Source: Deltaproteobacteria bacterium (GTDB lineage Bacteria; Desulfobacterota; Desulfobacteria; Desulfobacterales; Desulfosarcinaceae). From it: a stretch of 43,584 nt of DNA. Of this stretch, positions 33,396 through 41,642 are shown one piece after another (positions within the stretch are counted from its first letter, which is position 1; each line of letters begins with the position of its first letter). The stretch is from contig JAHLLR010000043.1 in NCBI GenBank assembly GCA_020444075.1, positions 1 to 43,584 on the forward strand, given 5' to 3'. The notes beneath the pieces are model-generated. The model had not been told where the DNA came from. It saw only the letters and a list, made by a program, of their open reading frames with translations, and searched no databases. A program made the translations under genes and the position numbers.

Positions 33396-35152
33396 TGAAA
33401 TCCCTGAACCGGCTTCGGGGGGCCATATGGCCTCGGTTCCACCGCAACCATGACGAGCATCTGAATCCTTATTATACTTTCCAGGATTACCGGCAGACCT
33501 GGGGCATGACTATTTTTATTCTGATGATGACCGCCCTTGTGCCGCTGGTCGTCATGACCCTGATCTATTACCAGCTGATCGAAACATCCATCAATACCGA
33601 ATCCCTCCTGCGTACCGAGCGGCTGGCCTCCAACGCCCGCAGAGCGGTCACTTTCTTTCTGGAAGAGCGCCTGGCAGCCCTGACGTTCACGGTCAATGAA
33701 ATGGGCTACGACCGGTTGACCAATCCCGGGCGCCTTTCCGAGGTCCTCCGGAATTTGAAGTTGGGGTTTGGCGGGTTGACCGATCTGAGCGTCATCGCGG
33801 ATACCGGAACCCAGGTGACCTATGCCGGCCCCTTCAATCTGGAAGGCAAGGATTACAGTAACCAGCCCTGGTTCATGGAGTGCCACCAGCACAATGCCTG
33901 CGTCAGCGAAATCTTTTCGGGCTACCGCGGCGTTCCCCATATCGTTGTGGCCGTCAAGTCCATGCGCCCGGACGGTCGGTTCTTTGTGCTGCGGGCGACC
34001 CTGGAGACCGAGCGCCTGATACAGACCCTCTCATCCTACAAAACCGGGGAGCATGCGGATATATTCCTGGTTAACCGCGATGGCCTGCTCCAGACCCCCT
34101 CGCAGTTTTACGAAGGGGAATTCCACCATATGAATATTCCCGTGCCGGCCTATTCCGATCGGACGAGAGCCGTGATGTCGACCGATCGCAGCGGTCAACC
34201 CATCCTCATCGGCTATGCATTCATCGACACCAAAATTGCCCCCACATCGTTTATCCTCATGGTGGTTAAGCAAAAAGCCGGGATGATGAAAGTGTGGCTG
34301 GATCTTCGATCCAATATCAACTGGTTTTTTGGCTTCAGCGCCTTGATTATCGTCGTTGTGATCACTCTCACCTCCACGGTGATGGTCAATAAAATATTCC
34401 AGGCAGACCGGCAAAAGGCCGAAACCATGGTGGCTGCGGAGCGCAACTGTCAACTGGCGTCCATCGGACAGCTGGCCGCCGGGGTGGCCCATGAAATCAA
34501 CAATCCGCTGGCACTGATCAATGAAACCGCCGGTTATGTGAAAGACCTGTTCACCATCAAGCAGCAGTACAAGGAAGACCCGGATCTGCTGGAACACATC
34601 GATTCGATTATCGATGCGGTGGCGCGTTGCGGCACCATCACCCGGCAGCTGCTGGGCTTCGCCCGCCATTTTGACGTTCAAACCCAGCCCATCAATTTGA
34701 AGGACATGGTTGCCGATGTGATCAATTTCCACAAGAAAGAGGCGGAATACCGCAATATTAAGATTCATGTGGATATTCCGGAAACCATTCCGCTGATCGA
34801 GACCGATCGGGGAAAACTGCAGCAGATCATCCTCAATCTGGTGAACAACGCCTTTCAGGCCATCGACAACGGGTGTTTCCTGGACGTTCGGGCCGAGATG
34901 GATGGGCCGGAACAGGTGCGCCTGTTCATCCGTGACAATGGGTGCGGTATTTCGGAAGAGCATCTCAATAAAGTCTTCGAACCGTTTTTTACCACTAAAA
35001 AGGAAGGGCAGGGGACCGGTCTCGGCCTCTCCATTACCTATGGCCTGGTCCAAAAACTTCATGGAAACATCACCGTTCAGAGTAAAACGGGTCAAGGGAC
35101 CACGTTTGTGGTCACGCTGCCCGTCCAAATCAAGAAGGAAACCCAATCATGA
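33392..35152 (+). CDS. Sensor histidine kinase with periplasmic Cache-type domain
   Basis: 586 residues. TM1 (about 38-61) and TM2 (about 310-333) flank a periplasmic region of about 250 residues with double-Cache features: [45 protein letters not shown] and [17 protein letters not shown]. The cytoplasmic part lacks HAMP and goes directly to His[18 protein letters not shown], with H367. The ATPase domain is complete: [11 protein letters not shown] (N), [11 protein letters not shown] (G1), FEPFFTTK (F), [13 protein letters not shown] (G2). Cache domains usually bind small molecules such as organic acids or amino acids. Receivers are encoded on both sides with ATGA overlaps at each junction, pointing to a tightly coupled phospho-transfer unit. 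The ligand is unknown. Confidence 0.92.
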   Translation: MMKSLNRLRGAIWPRFHRNHDEHLNPYYTFQDYRQTWGMTIFILMMTALVPLVVMTLIYYQLIETSINTESLLRTERLASNARRAVTFFLEERLAALTFTVNEMGYDRLTNPGRLSEVLRNLKLGFGGLTDLSVIADTGTQVTYAGPFNLEGKDYSNQPWFMECHQHNACVSEIFSGYRGVPHIVVAVKSMRPDGRFFVLRATLETERLIQTLSSYKTGEHADIFLVNRDGLLQTPSQFYEGEFHHMNIPVPAYSDRTRAVMSTDRSGQPILIGYAFIDTKIAPTSFILMVVKQKAGMMKVWLDLRSNINWFFGFSALIIVVVITLTSTVMVNKIFQADRQKAETMVAAERNCQLASIGQLAAGVAHEINNPLALINETAGYVKDLFTIKQQYKEDPDLLEHIDSIIDAVARCGTITRQLLGFARHFDVQTQPINLKDMVADVINFHKKEAEYRNIKIHVDIPETIPLIETDRGKLQQIILNLVNNAFQAIDNGCFLDVRAEMDGPEQVRLFIRDNGCGISEEHLNKVFEPFFTTKKEGQGTGLGLSITYGLVQKLHGNITVQSKTGQGTTFVVTLPVQIKKETQS

Positions 35153-35532
35153 AGGTGCTGCTGGTAGATGATGAACAGAAATTCGCGCTGATGCTGGCCA
35201 AGCGGTTAGCATTAAGGGAGATTCAGACGGAAGTCTTTTTTTCCGGTGAAAAGGCCCTTGAAACGGTGCAGCAGGGCAATCGTTTTGATGTGGCCATCCT
35301 CGATGTCAAGATGCCGGGAATCGGCGGCATCGAGTTGAAGCGGAGACTGGGTCTGCTGGACCCGGCGATGAAGTTTGTCTTTCTGACCGGCCACGGCTCC
35401 AAAATGGATTATACGGCCGGAGTCCAGGAGGCGGAGAACTACCTTCCCAAGCCGTTGCAGATCGAGGAGCTGATGGAAACCCTGAATCGCCTGACCGAAG
35501 GGCCGACAGCCGCCGCCGATCTCGACGGCTGA
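35149..35532 (+). CDS. Single-domain response regulator (receiver only)
   Basis: 127 residues, one receiver: LLVDDEQKFA, phospho-acceptor D52 (VAILDVKMPG), T in FLTGHGS and K-P in YLPKPLQ. A short Ala-rich tail follows and there is no output domain. Its start overlaps the stop of the Cache kinase (ATGA). With the receiver at 33024 it brackets the kinase, so the kinase has two possible single-domain targets. A gene for a kinase-like protein without ATPase domain follows after 65 bp. Confidence 0.9.
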   Translation: MKVLLVDDEQKFALMLAKRLALREIQTEVFFSGEKALETVQQGNRFDVAILDVKMPGIGGIELKRRLGLLDPAMKFVFLTGHGSKMDYTAGVQEAENYLPKPLQIEELMETLNRLTEGPTAAADLDG

Positions 35533-35597
35533 TCGGGGAGGGGCGACCTGCCGGGTGCTCCCGCAGCGGGAACTGAGTTTATAGGGGAGGGATACGG

Positions 35598-36317
35598 ATG
35601 GACAACGCGAAAGATTGGTTTGGATACGACAGCCTGGCCTTTTTCGGAAAGGTTAACGCCTCGATTTCCCATGAGCTGAAAAACGTCATGGCCATCATAT
35701 CTGAAACGGCCGGACTGCTCGGCGATCTATCGGAGATGGCCAGGGGGGGGACACCCGTCGACCCCGATATGCTTATCAGCAGCACCGAAAGCATCATCGA
35801 GGAAATCCAGCGGGGATTCACCACCATCCGACAGATGAATCGGTTCGCCCACAGTGTCGATACCCCCGTTGTATCCGTCGATCTGATGGAAATCCTGGAC
35901 CTGGTCCGCAATCTTTCCGGATACCTCTCCTTCGCCGGGAAAACCAACCTGCACACCGGTGAAGGGACTGCCCCCATGGCGCTGACCTGTCCGTTCATTC
36001 TCCAGGCAATCATCTATCAGGCAGTGGTGCTTACGTTTCAGAATGCCGGTCCGGGGGCGGAACTGGATATATCGGTTCAATCCAAAAACGAATCGACCTG
36101 GCGGATCCTTTTTGACGGCTTCAGTCCCAAGGAATTTGAGGTATTCCCCGATGACCGCATCACGCACATGGCGGCATCGATCGGCGTTTCCATCGATTGG
36201 GATCGCAGTTCGGATCGCCTTGAGATCGATGTTCCGGTCTCCCTGGAAGGCCTTCCGTCGCGGCCGGGTTCACCGGAAATGCAGCCGGGGGGAAACGGGA
36301 GCAGGAACAGGGCATGA
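35598..36317 (+). CDS. Histidine-kinase-like protein with HisKA segment but no recognisable ATPase domain
   Basis: 239 residues, preceded by a strong GGGAGGG site. Residues about 15-90 look like a HisKA/DHp helical hairpin with an H-box, NASISHELKNVMAIISETAGLL (H25), and a second helix ending IRQMNRFAHSV. The remaining sequence has the length and strand pattern of a HATPase fold (ILDLVRNLSGYLSF, FILQAIIYQAVVLTFQNA, ISVQSKNESTWRILFDG, LEIDVPVSL). The N, G1, F and G2 boxes are missing, so it cannot bind ATP in the usual way. It could be a histidine phosphotransferase between the several receivers or a scaffold. No signal peptide or membrane helix is present. It lies between receiver and SulP2 genes in the same direction. 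Confidence 0.72.
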   Translation: MDNAKDWFGYDSLAFFGKVNASISHELKNVMAIISETAGLLGDLSEMARGGTPVDPDMLISSTESIIEEIQRGFTTIRQMNRFAHSVDTPVVSVDLMEILDLVRNLSGYLSFAGKTNLHTGEGTAPMALTCPFILQAIIYQAVVLTFQNAGPGAELDISVQSKNESTWRILFDGFSPKEFEVFPDDRITHMAASIGVSIDWDRSSDRLEIDVPVSLEGLPSRPGSPEMQPGGNGSRNRA

Positions 36318-36370
36318 TCTGGTTGGGTTTGCTCAGGGCAATGGCGCGGCTGGATGATGGCCGGAAATAA
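36314..36370 (+). CDS. Mini-ORF resembling the C-terminal tail of the downstream receiver
   Basis: An 18-codon frame begins with an ATGA overlap at the stop of the kinase-like gene. Its translation contains LGLLRAMARLDDGRK, which matches the C-terminus of the receiver protein at 39933-40427 (LGLLKALARLDDNEK) at 11 of 15 positions, including the position of the stop codon. It may be a translated small peptide, or the surviving 3' end of a receiver gene whose body was deleted. No independent ribosome site is visible. Confidence 0.4.
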   Translation: MIWLGLLRAMARLDDGRK

Positions 36371-36428
36371 AACTGCGACGACCGGGCAAGGGTCTAAGCA
36401 ACGGAAAACATAAGGATAGGAGTGGCAC

Positions 36429-38561
36429 ATGGTGGCAAAGGTATTTCCCTTTTTGGCGTGGTTCAAAAACTACGACAAGGCATCTCTGCAACTTGACGCG
36501 CTTTCGGGCCTGACCGTGGCCCTGGTTCTGATTCCTCAATCCATGGCATATGCCCAGCTCGCGGGACTGCCTGCCTATTACGGACTTTACGCCTCTTTCC
36601 TGCCGCCGATGATTGCCGCGCTGTTCGGATCGAGCCGCCAACTGGCCACCGGGCCGGTGGCGGTGGTATCGCTGATGACCGCGGCCTCCCTGGCGCCGCT
36701 GGCCACTGCAGGCAGCCCCGGATACATCGCCTATGCCATCCTGCTGGCCCTCATGGTCGGCATTTTTCAGCTGACGCTGGGCATCCTGCGGTTGGGGCTG
36801 GTGGTCAATTTTCTGTCTCACCCGGTGGTCAACGGCTTTACCAACGCCGCCGCCATCATCATCGCTTCTTCCCAGCTGTCCAAAATGTTCGGTGTATACG
36901 TCGACACCGCGCCGCACCATTATGAAACCATCATCAATGTCGTCAAGGCGGCCGTCCACTACACCCACTGGCCGACCCTGGTGATGGGGGCGTTCGCCTT
37001 CGCCGTCATGTACGGCCTCAAATGGCTGTCGCCGCGGATCCCCAATGTCCTCGTGGCCGTGGTCATCACCACCTCCATCTCCTGGGCAACCGGGTTCCAA
37101 CACGATCGAAACGCCGGCATCGACGCGATTGAATCCCCGGCCGTCCGCAGCCTGATCGAACAGTTCAACGCGGCAGCCTCAGCGCTGCCCTCGCTGGCTG
37201 AAGGGCGGGCCCGGTTCGGTGAAGCATCGAACAAGGCCAAGCAGAGCCATGACGAGATCGGCGTCCTGGATGCCGAGCACCAGGTGGACGTGGTGAACCT
37301 GAACATCTCACGCCTGCAGGCACAAGCCCACGGCTGCCGGGAGCAAATCAGAGCGATCCTGCTGGCCGGCGTTCCCCAGGCCGATGGATCCCTTATTTTT
37401 TATCCGGAAGAGCAGCTTCCTGTCGGTATGGAAAGCGACGGGCGGACATGGCGCATCAAGGTCGGTAATGAACCCCTGGACACCGGCAACCTCAAGATGA
37501 TGGGCGGCGGCGCAGTGGTCGGCACCATACCCAAAGGCCTGCCGTCGCTGAGCATACCGCCGATCGACCTCGGGGTCATGCTGCATCTGCTGCCGTTCGC
37601 GGCGATCATCTCGCTGTTGGGATTCATGGAAGCGATTTCCATTGCCAAGGCCATGGCCGGTAAAACCGGGCAGCGACTCGATCCCAACCAGGAACTGATC
37701 GGTCAAGGGTTGGGCAACATCTGCGGTGCGATCGGCAAGAGCTATCCCACATCCGGTTCGTTTTCACGCTCGGCGGTCAATCTTCAAGCCCGGGCCGTTT
37801 CCGGATTATCGAGCGTTTTCACCAGCCTGGCGGTTGTAATTGTTCTTTTATTTTTTACGCCGTTGCTTTATCATCTTCCTCAATCCGTGCTGGCAGCAGT
37901 TATCATGATGGCCGTTATCGGTCTGCTGAACGTGTCCGGTTTTATCCATGCCTGGAAGGCAAAATGGTACGACGGTGCGATCTCTATTATTTCGTTTGTC
38001 GCCACCATGGCATTTGCACCCCACCTGGATAAGGGAATCATGATCGGTGTCGCGCTTTCGCTGATGGTTTTTCTTTACAAGAGCATGCGCCCCCGGGTGG
38101 TTTTTTTGTCCCGGTCGGAGGACGAGGAACTTCGCTGCGTAACGACCCATGGGCTCCAGGAATGCCCGTATGTGACCCTGGTGCGCTTCGATGGCCCGCT
38201 CTTTTTTGCCAATGCCAGCTATCTGGAGGACACGATTACCGAAATTATACGCAGCAAAGAGGGCCTCAATCACATCCTCATCGCAGCCAACGGGATCAAT
38301 GACATCGATTCATCGGGTGAGGAAACCTTGTCGCTGCTGGTGGATCGGATCAGAAGCAATGGAATCGACATATCGATGAGCGGGGTCAACGAGTCGGTCA
38401 TGGAAGTGTTCGGCCGTACTCACTTTCTGGCGAAAATCGGTGAAGACCATCTTTTCCCGACATTGGAAAAAGCCATCGTCTCCATCCATGAATCCGCTCA
38501 CGAGAACGATCCGGAAGCGAACTGTCCGCTGTTGACCGCTTGCCGACTTGTTGAAGCCTAA
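36429..38561 (+). CDS. SulP-family anion transporter with large cytoplasmic-type insert and STAS (SulP2)
   Basis: 710 residues, longer than the usual 550-600. The SulP core is clear: DALSGLTVALVLIPQSMAYAQLAGLPAYYGLY, GSSRQLATGPVA, then GFMEAISIAKAMAGKTGQ and SGSFSRSAVNLQARA. Between two halves of the membrane domain lies a hydrophilic insert of about 135 residues (about 224-360), mainly helical with coiled-coil character (VDVVNLNISRLQAQAHGCREQI), then a beta-rich part (GSLIFYPEEQLPVG, RTWRIKVG). The C-terminal STAS domain (about 560-690) has VRFDGPLFFANASYLED and keeps DIDSSGEETL, unlike SulP1. AGGAG precedes the ATG. CMK4-REC follows after 15 bp, repeating the transporter/CMK pairing. Sulfate or another inorganic or carboxylic anion is the likely cargo. 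Confidence 0.9.
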   Translation: MVAKVFPFLAWFKNYDKASLQLDALSGLTVALVLIPQSMAYAQLAGLPAYYGLYASFLPPMIAALFGSSRQLATGPVAVVSLMTAASLAPLATAGSPGYIAYAILLALMVGIFQLTLGILRLGLVVNFLSHPVVNGFTNAAAIIIASSQLSKMFGVYVDTAPHHYETIINVVKAAVHYTHWPTLVMGAFAFAVMYGLKWLSPRIPNVLVAVVITTSISWATGFQHDRNAGIDAIESPAVRSLIEQFNAAASALPSLAEGRARFGEASNKAKQSHDEIGVLDAEHQVDVVNLNISRLQAQAHGCREQIRAILLAGVPQADGSLIFYPEEQLPVGMESDGRTWRIKVGNEPLDTGNLKMMGGGAVVGTIPKGLPSLSIPPIDLGVMLHLLPFAAIISLLGFMEAISIAKAMAGKTGQRLDPNQELIGQGLGNICGAIGKSYPTSGSFSRSAVNLQARAVSGLSSVFTSLAVVIVLLFFTPLLYHLPQSVLAAVIMMAVIGLLNVSGFIHAWKAKWYDGAISIISFVATMAFAPHLDKGIMIGVALSLMVFLYKSMRPRVVFLSRSEDEELRCVTTHGLQECPYVTLVRFDGPLFFANASYLEDTITEIIRSKEGLNHILIAANGINDIDSSGEETLSLLVDRIRSNGIDISMSGVNESVMEVFGRTHFLAKIGEDHLFPTLEKAIVSIHESAHENDPEANCPLLTACRLVEA

Positions 38562-38576
38562 AAGGAGGAGTTATCC

Positions 38577-39821
38577 ATGCCAGTCATTTCCCTGTTCAGC
38601 GGCAGTTATTGCAACGAGAAACAGGTGGTCCAGGAAATTGGTGCCCAAACCGGTTATCGGCTGATTTCAGACAATGAGATTGTTGCCGAAGCCAGCCGCC
38701 TTTCCGATATCCCCGAAAACCGGATCGAAAGGGTGTTTGCCGATAAAACATCGGTATTCAACCGCTTGACCCGTGAACGGGAGCGTTCGCTGGCGTACCT
38801 CCGGCTGGTCCTGGCAAAAAACCTCTCCGAAGACGACCTGATCGTTGGCGGTTTTGCCGGTCAGCTTATCCCCCGCGAGATCCATCATGTGCTGCGGGTT
38901 TGCCTGATTGCGGATATGAATTCGCGTATTGCCGTCGCCGCCGGCGAGCGGCACATCACCCAGGCCGAGGCCCTCAAAATCATCCATCGTGAAGATGAAA
39001 AGTGTGCCGCCTGGATGTATATGCTATATGGCGCCAAAGATCCGTGGAGTGCCTCCCTTTATGATATTTCCTTTCCGACCGACAAGACTTCGCCGGACGA
39101 AATTGCTAAAATAATAGAAAAAAGCATTGCCACGTCGGTTATCAAACTCGCCGGTCGATCCAAAACGGCTGTCGATGATTTCAATATTGCCGCCCACGTG
39201 GAAATCGCCCTTGCCAAGAAAGGCCATACCGTTGGGATCGACGTCCGGGCAGGCGCCGTCACATTGACCATTAACAAGCATGTGTTGATGCTCAACCGGC
39301 TCGAAGAAGAGCTAAAGGAAATCGCCGGCCGGGAGCCGGGGGTAACATCGGTTGAAACCAAGGTGGGGCCCGGGTATTACCAGACTGACGTGTACCGGCG
39401 CCAGGATTTCGAAGCACCCTCGAAGATCCTGCTGGTGGACGACGAAAAAAAATACGTCCAGACGCTATCCAAACGGTTGATGATGCGTGAACTGGAGTCG
39501 GCCGTGGTTTATGACGGCGAGTCGGCCCTCGAAATGGCTCGGGAGGATGAACCCGATGTCATGATCTTAGATCTCAGAATGCCCGGTATCGATGGTATCG
39601 AAGTGTTGCGTCGCGTGAAAAAGACCCACCCGGCGATCGAGGTTATTGTCTTGACCAGCCAGGGATCGGAAGCCGATAAAAAAACGTGCATGGAACTGGG
39701 TGCGTTTGCCTTTTTGTCAAAATCGGTGGATATTGATGAACTGAGCAAGACCATCAAGGCCGCTAACGAGAAAATCCGTCGGACCCGGGGGGGCCAGACG
39801 TCGAACCCAACCGATGGATAG
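38577..39821 (+). CDS. CMK-like/BON protein fused to a response-regulator receiver (CMK4-REC)
   Basis: 414 residues in three parts. Residues 1-195 are the cytidylate-kinase-2-like domain: MPVISLFSGSYCNEKQVVQEIG (P-loop degenerate, G9 kept, G14 lost), VGGFAGQLIPREIHHVLRVCLIADM, HREDEKCAAWMYMLYG and LYDISFPTDK. Residues about 203-262 are BON-like (HVEIALAKKGHTVGIDVRAGAVTLTINKH, EIAGREPGVTSVETKVG). Residues 283-395 are a receiver: ILLVDDEKK, phospho-acceptor D332 (VMILDLRMPG), LTSQGS, and K-S in place of K-P. AGGAGG precedes the ATG, and the gene is 15 bp after SulP2. The fusion ties this family physically to two-component signalling, and the position ties it to an anion transporter. The kinase-like part is probably non-catalytic. 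The likely role is phosphorylation-controlled regulation of SulP2, an inference. Confidence 0.82.
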   Translation: MPVISLFSGSYCNEKQVVQEIGAQTGYRLISDNEIVAEASRLSDIPENRIERVFADKTSVFNRLTRERERSLAYLRLVLAKNLSEDDLIVGGFAGQLIPREIHHVLRVCLIADMNSRIAVAAGERHITQAEALKIIHREDEKCAAWMYMLYGAKDPWSASLYDISFPTDKTSPDEIAKIIEKSIATSVIKLAGRSKTAVDDFNIAAHVEIALAKKGHTVGIDVRAGAVTLTINKHVLMLNRLEEELKEIAGREPGVTSVETKVGPGYYQTDVYRRQDFEAPSKILLVDDEKKYVQTLSKRLMMRELESAVVYDGESALEMAREDEPDVMILDLRMPGIDGIEVLRRVKKTHPAIEVIVLTSQGSEADKKTCMELGAFAFLSKSVDIDELSKTIKAANEKIRRTRGGQTSNPTDG

Positions 39822-39932
39822 GTCGCATCGTTCCGGTGCAGCGGCCCGGTTCGGATGAACAGACACTGGCGGCTGCGGCGAGCCTGATTTTGAGGATCAT
39901 CGTATTTTCAACCCACACAGGTGGAGGGTGTC

Positions 39933-40427
39933 ATGGAAACGGACAACACGATAAAAATTCTTTTGGTCGATGACGAAGTCAAATTTTTAAAGGCGGTATC
40001 GGAGCGGCTGGCCATCAAGGGTTTCGACGTAACGACGGCAACCAACGGAGACGAGGCCATCGACGCGGCCAATAAAGGGGGTTTTGATGTGGCGGTGCTG
40101 GACCTGCAGATGCCGGGTACCGACGGCGCTCAGGTTCTCAAAATTCTCAAACAGAATCATAAATTTATCGAAATCATCATGCTGACCGGACATGCCACGG
40201 TGGATTCGGCCGTGGAATGCACCAAACTCGGCGCATTCAAATACCTGGAAAAACCTTACGATTTCGATAAAATGGTAGACGCGCTCAAAGAAGCCTATCA
40301 GGCCAGGATGAAAAAGAAATTCGAACGCAATCAGAAGCGGATGGATGCCATTCAGAAGCTGTCCATGCACCAATCTCCGCTGGGTTTATTGAAGGCACTG
40401 GCCCGTCTCGACGACAATGAAAAATGA
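39933..40427 (+). CDS. Response regulator with receiver and short C-terminal helix
   Basis: 164 residues from the ATG at 39933 (GGAGGG site; a GTG at 39921 overlaps that site). The receiver has LLVDDEVKF, phospho-acceptor D57 (VAVLDLQMPG), T in MLTGHAT and K-P in YLEKPYD. It continues with a charged helix (EAYQARMKKKFERNQKRMDAIQ) and a C-terminal tail SPLGLLKALARLDDNEK. No DNA-binding domain is present. The tail is nearly repeated in the mini-ORF at 36314. The gene is 111 bp after CMK4-REC and is probably the last of the signalling run. Confidence 0.88.
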   Translation: METDNTIKILLVDDEVKFLKAVSERLAIKGFDVTTATNGDEAIDAANKGGFDVAVLDLQMPGTDGAQVLKILKQNHKFIEIIMLTGHATVDSAVECTKLGAFKYLEKPYDFDKMVDALKEAYQARMKKKFERNQKRMDAIQKLSMHQSPLGLLKALARLDDNEK

Positions 40428-40555
40428 CAGGCATTGAACCGAACCCATGCTGCACACCCGCGCGCGTGAAGGGCAACCGGCATGCTCGTCCATGAACGGC
40501 GTGAGGTCGCGCAGGATCGACCCTCGCTTCAGAGAAACGGCACGCAGATAAAAAA

Positions 40556-41041
40556 ATGCCAGTAACGATCAGCAGAAATACGATTCAGCCCGCTATCGAT
40601 CATAGACGTCCGGTGCCTGACGGCAGGACGATCGTTCCTGCCTGGCGCTGGATGTGGCTTCTTTTTTTCCTAAGCGGTGCGCTTCTCTGTGTGGACGCAC
40701 CGACTGCCGTTTACGGAAACCAGGCGATGCAGTGGGACTCCCCGGTCGTCCGTCAAGCCCAGGAGGTCTGTTTCCTCTATTGCAACCTCTGCGAAATTGT
40801 CCTTTCCAGATCGAACACCGCCAGTTTTGACATTCCTGCAGGCGCCCATCCGACCATGGACCGATGGGCATGGATGGTTCCCGTTGAGTCGGAATCACCG
40901 GATAAGGAGTTGGCCCCGGTAAAGGTCACTATCATCCATGGCCTCCGTCCTTCGGGCATCGCCTGCCACGGCTATTTACCGTGCCTTCCCAAGAGAATTT
41001 CCCGCCTATTGTATCTGCAAAAAAAAGCCCTATTGTGTTGA
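40556..41041 (+). CDS. Hypothetical secreted or membrane-anchored protein
   Basis: 161 residues, not recognised. A hydrophilic N-terminus of about 30 residues precedes one hydrophobic segment (WRWMWLLFFLSGALLCVDA) that may be a late signal peptide with cleavage near VYG-NQA. The remainder has five or more Cys (CFLYCNLCEIVL, IACHGYLPCL) and a basic C-terminal segment. The ribosome site is weak (only an A-rich run precedes the ATG), so the start or even the gene is uncertain. No other frame in this stretch looks better. Confidence 0.4.
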   Translation: MPVTISRNTIQPAIDHRRPVPDGRTIVPAWRWMWLLFFLSGALLCVDAPTAVYGNQAMQWDSPVVRQAQEVCFLYCNLCEIVLSRSNTASFDIPAGAHPTMDRWAWMVPVESESPDKELAPVKVTIIHGLRPSGIACHGYLPCLPKRISRLLYLQKKALLC

Positions 41042-41153
41042 AGCCCACCACCGGTGCCTGATCTTCATGCCGGATCAGCCGCCCTGATCTGAAACATGTG
41101 GGAAATTTTATCGACGGTGTCTTTGGCAACCCGCCAATCTGTCTGTGTCAAGA

Positions 41154-41159
41154 TATAAT
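41154..41159 (+). promoter_or_regulatory. Candidate -10 element for the small lipoprotein gene
   Basis: A perfect TATAAT lies 42 bp before the ATG at 41202. The -35 position at 17 bp (CCGCCA) does not match consensus, so an activator or a different sigma factor may be needed. Confidence 0.35.
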
Positions 41160-41201
41160 CTGAATCGTGAAACCTAACCTGAAAACCAAAGGAGATTTAT
41201 C

Positions 41202-41585
41202 ATGAAAAAAACACTTTCGATGCAACCCGTTGTCCTTACCGCTGTTTTTTTTCTTCTGTTTTCGATGGTCATCGGCTGCGGCAGTGAAAAGAAATTGGAG
41301 ACGCAGATCAGCGGTTCGTGGCAACGCGCCGAGGGTGGTGGCACTGTAGAGATCAACCTTGACAAAAATCCGACATCATTGGTTTTTGACGGCAAGACCT
41401 ACGCTGCCGCCATCGATAAAGTTGATAAGGGCCACAACAGTGTTCATCTCAAGGTGGCGACGGACAACGGGACGTCGGAGGAGTGGATCCTGCATCAGGT
41501 GTGGAATGACAACGGATCTTCATTCAAGCTGGCCTTCATGCACAACGGCCTGCAGGAGACCCTGGTGCCCGCCAAACAATCTTGA
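41202..41585 (+). CDS. Small lipoprotein
   Basis: 127 residues with an AAAGGAG site. The signal peptide ends in the lipobox V-I-G-C (FSMVIGCGSEKK), so the mature protein is a lipid-anchored envelope protein of about 100 residues. The rest is a beta-rich domain reminiscent of lipocalin-like or META-type small domains (GSWQRAEGGGTVEINLDKNPTS, VHLKVATDNGTSEEWILHQVWND, FKLAFMHNGLQETLVP). The start GSWQRA...TVEI is typical of proteins annotated lipocalin-like, but I cannot assign a ligand. It is a stand-alone gene with a large inverted repeat downstream. Confidence 0.8.
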   Translation: MKKTLSMQPVVLTAVFFLLFSMVIGCGSEKKLETQISGSWQRAEGGGTVEINLDKNPTSLVFDGKTYAAAIDKVDKGHNSVHLKVATDNGTSEEWILHQVWNDNGSSFKLAFMHNGLQETLVPAKQS

Positions 41586-41642
41586 TGGGCGTTGCCTTTA
41601 AAGGAAGGCAGAAGGATCGATCGAAACACGAAAGCGGGAGCC

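Noticed and set aside
40556-40590. N-terminus MPVTISRNT looked like the start of a CMK-like protein
   Set aside because: The similarity stops after about eight residues, and the rest has a membrane segment and cysteines unlike the family.
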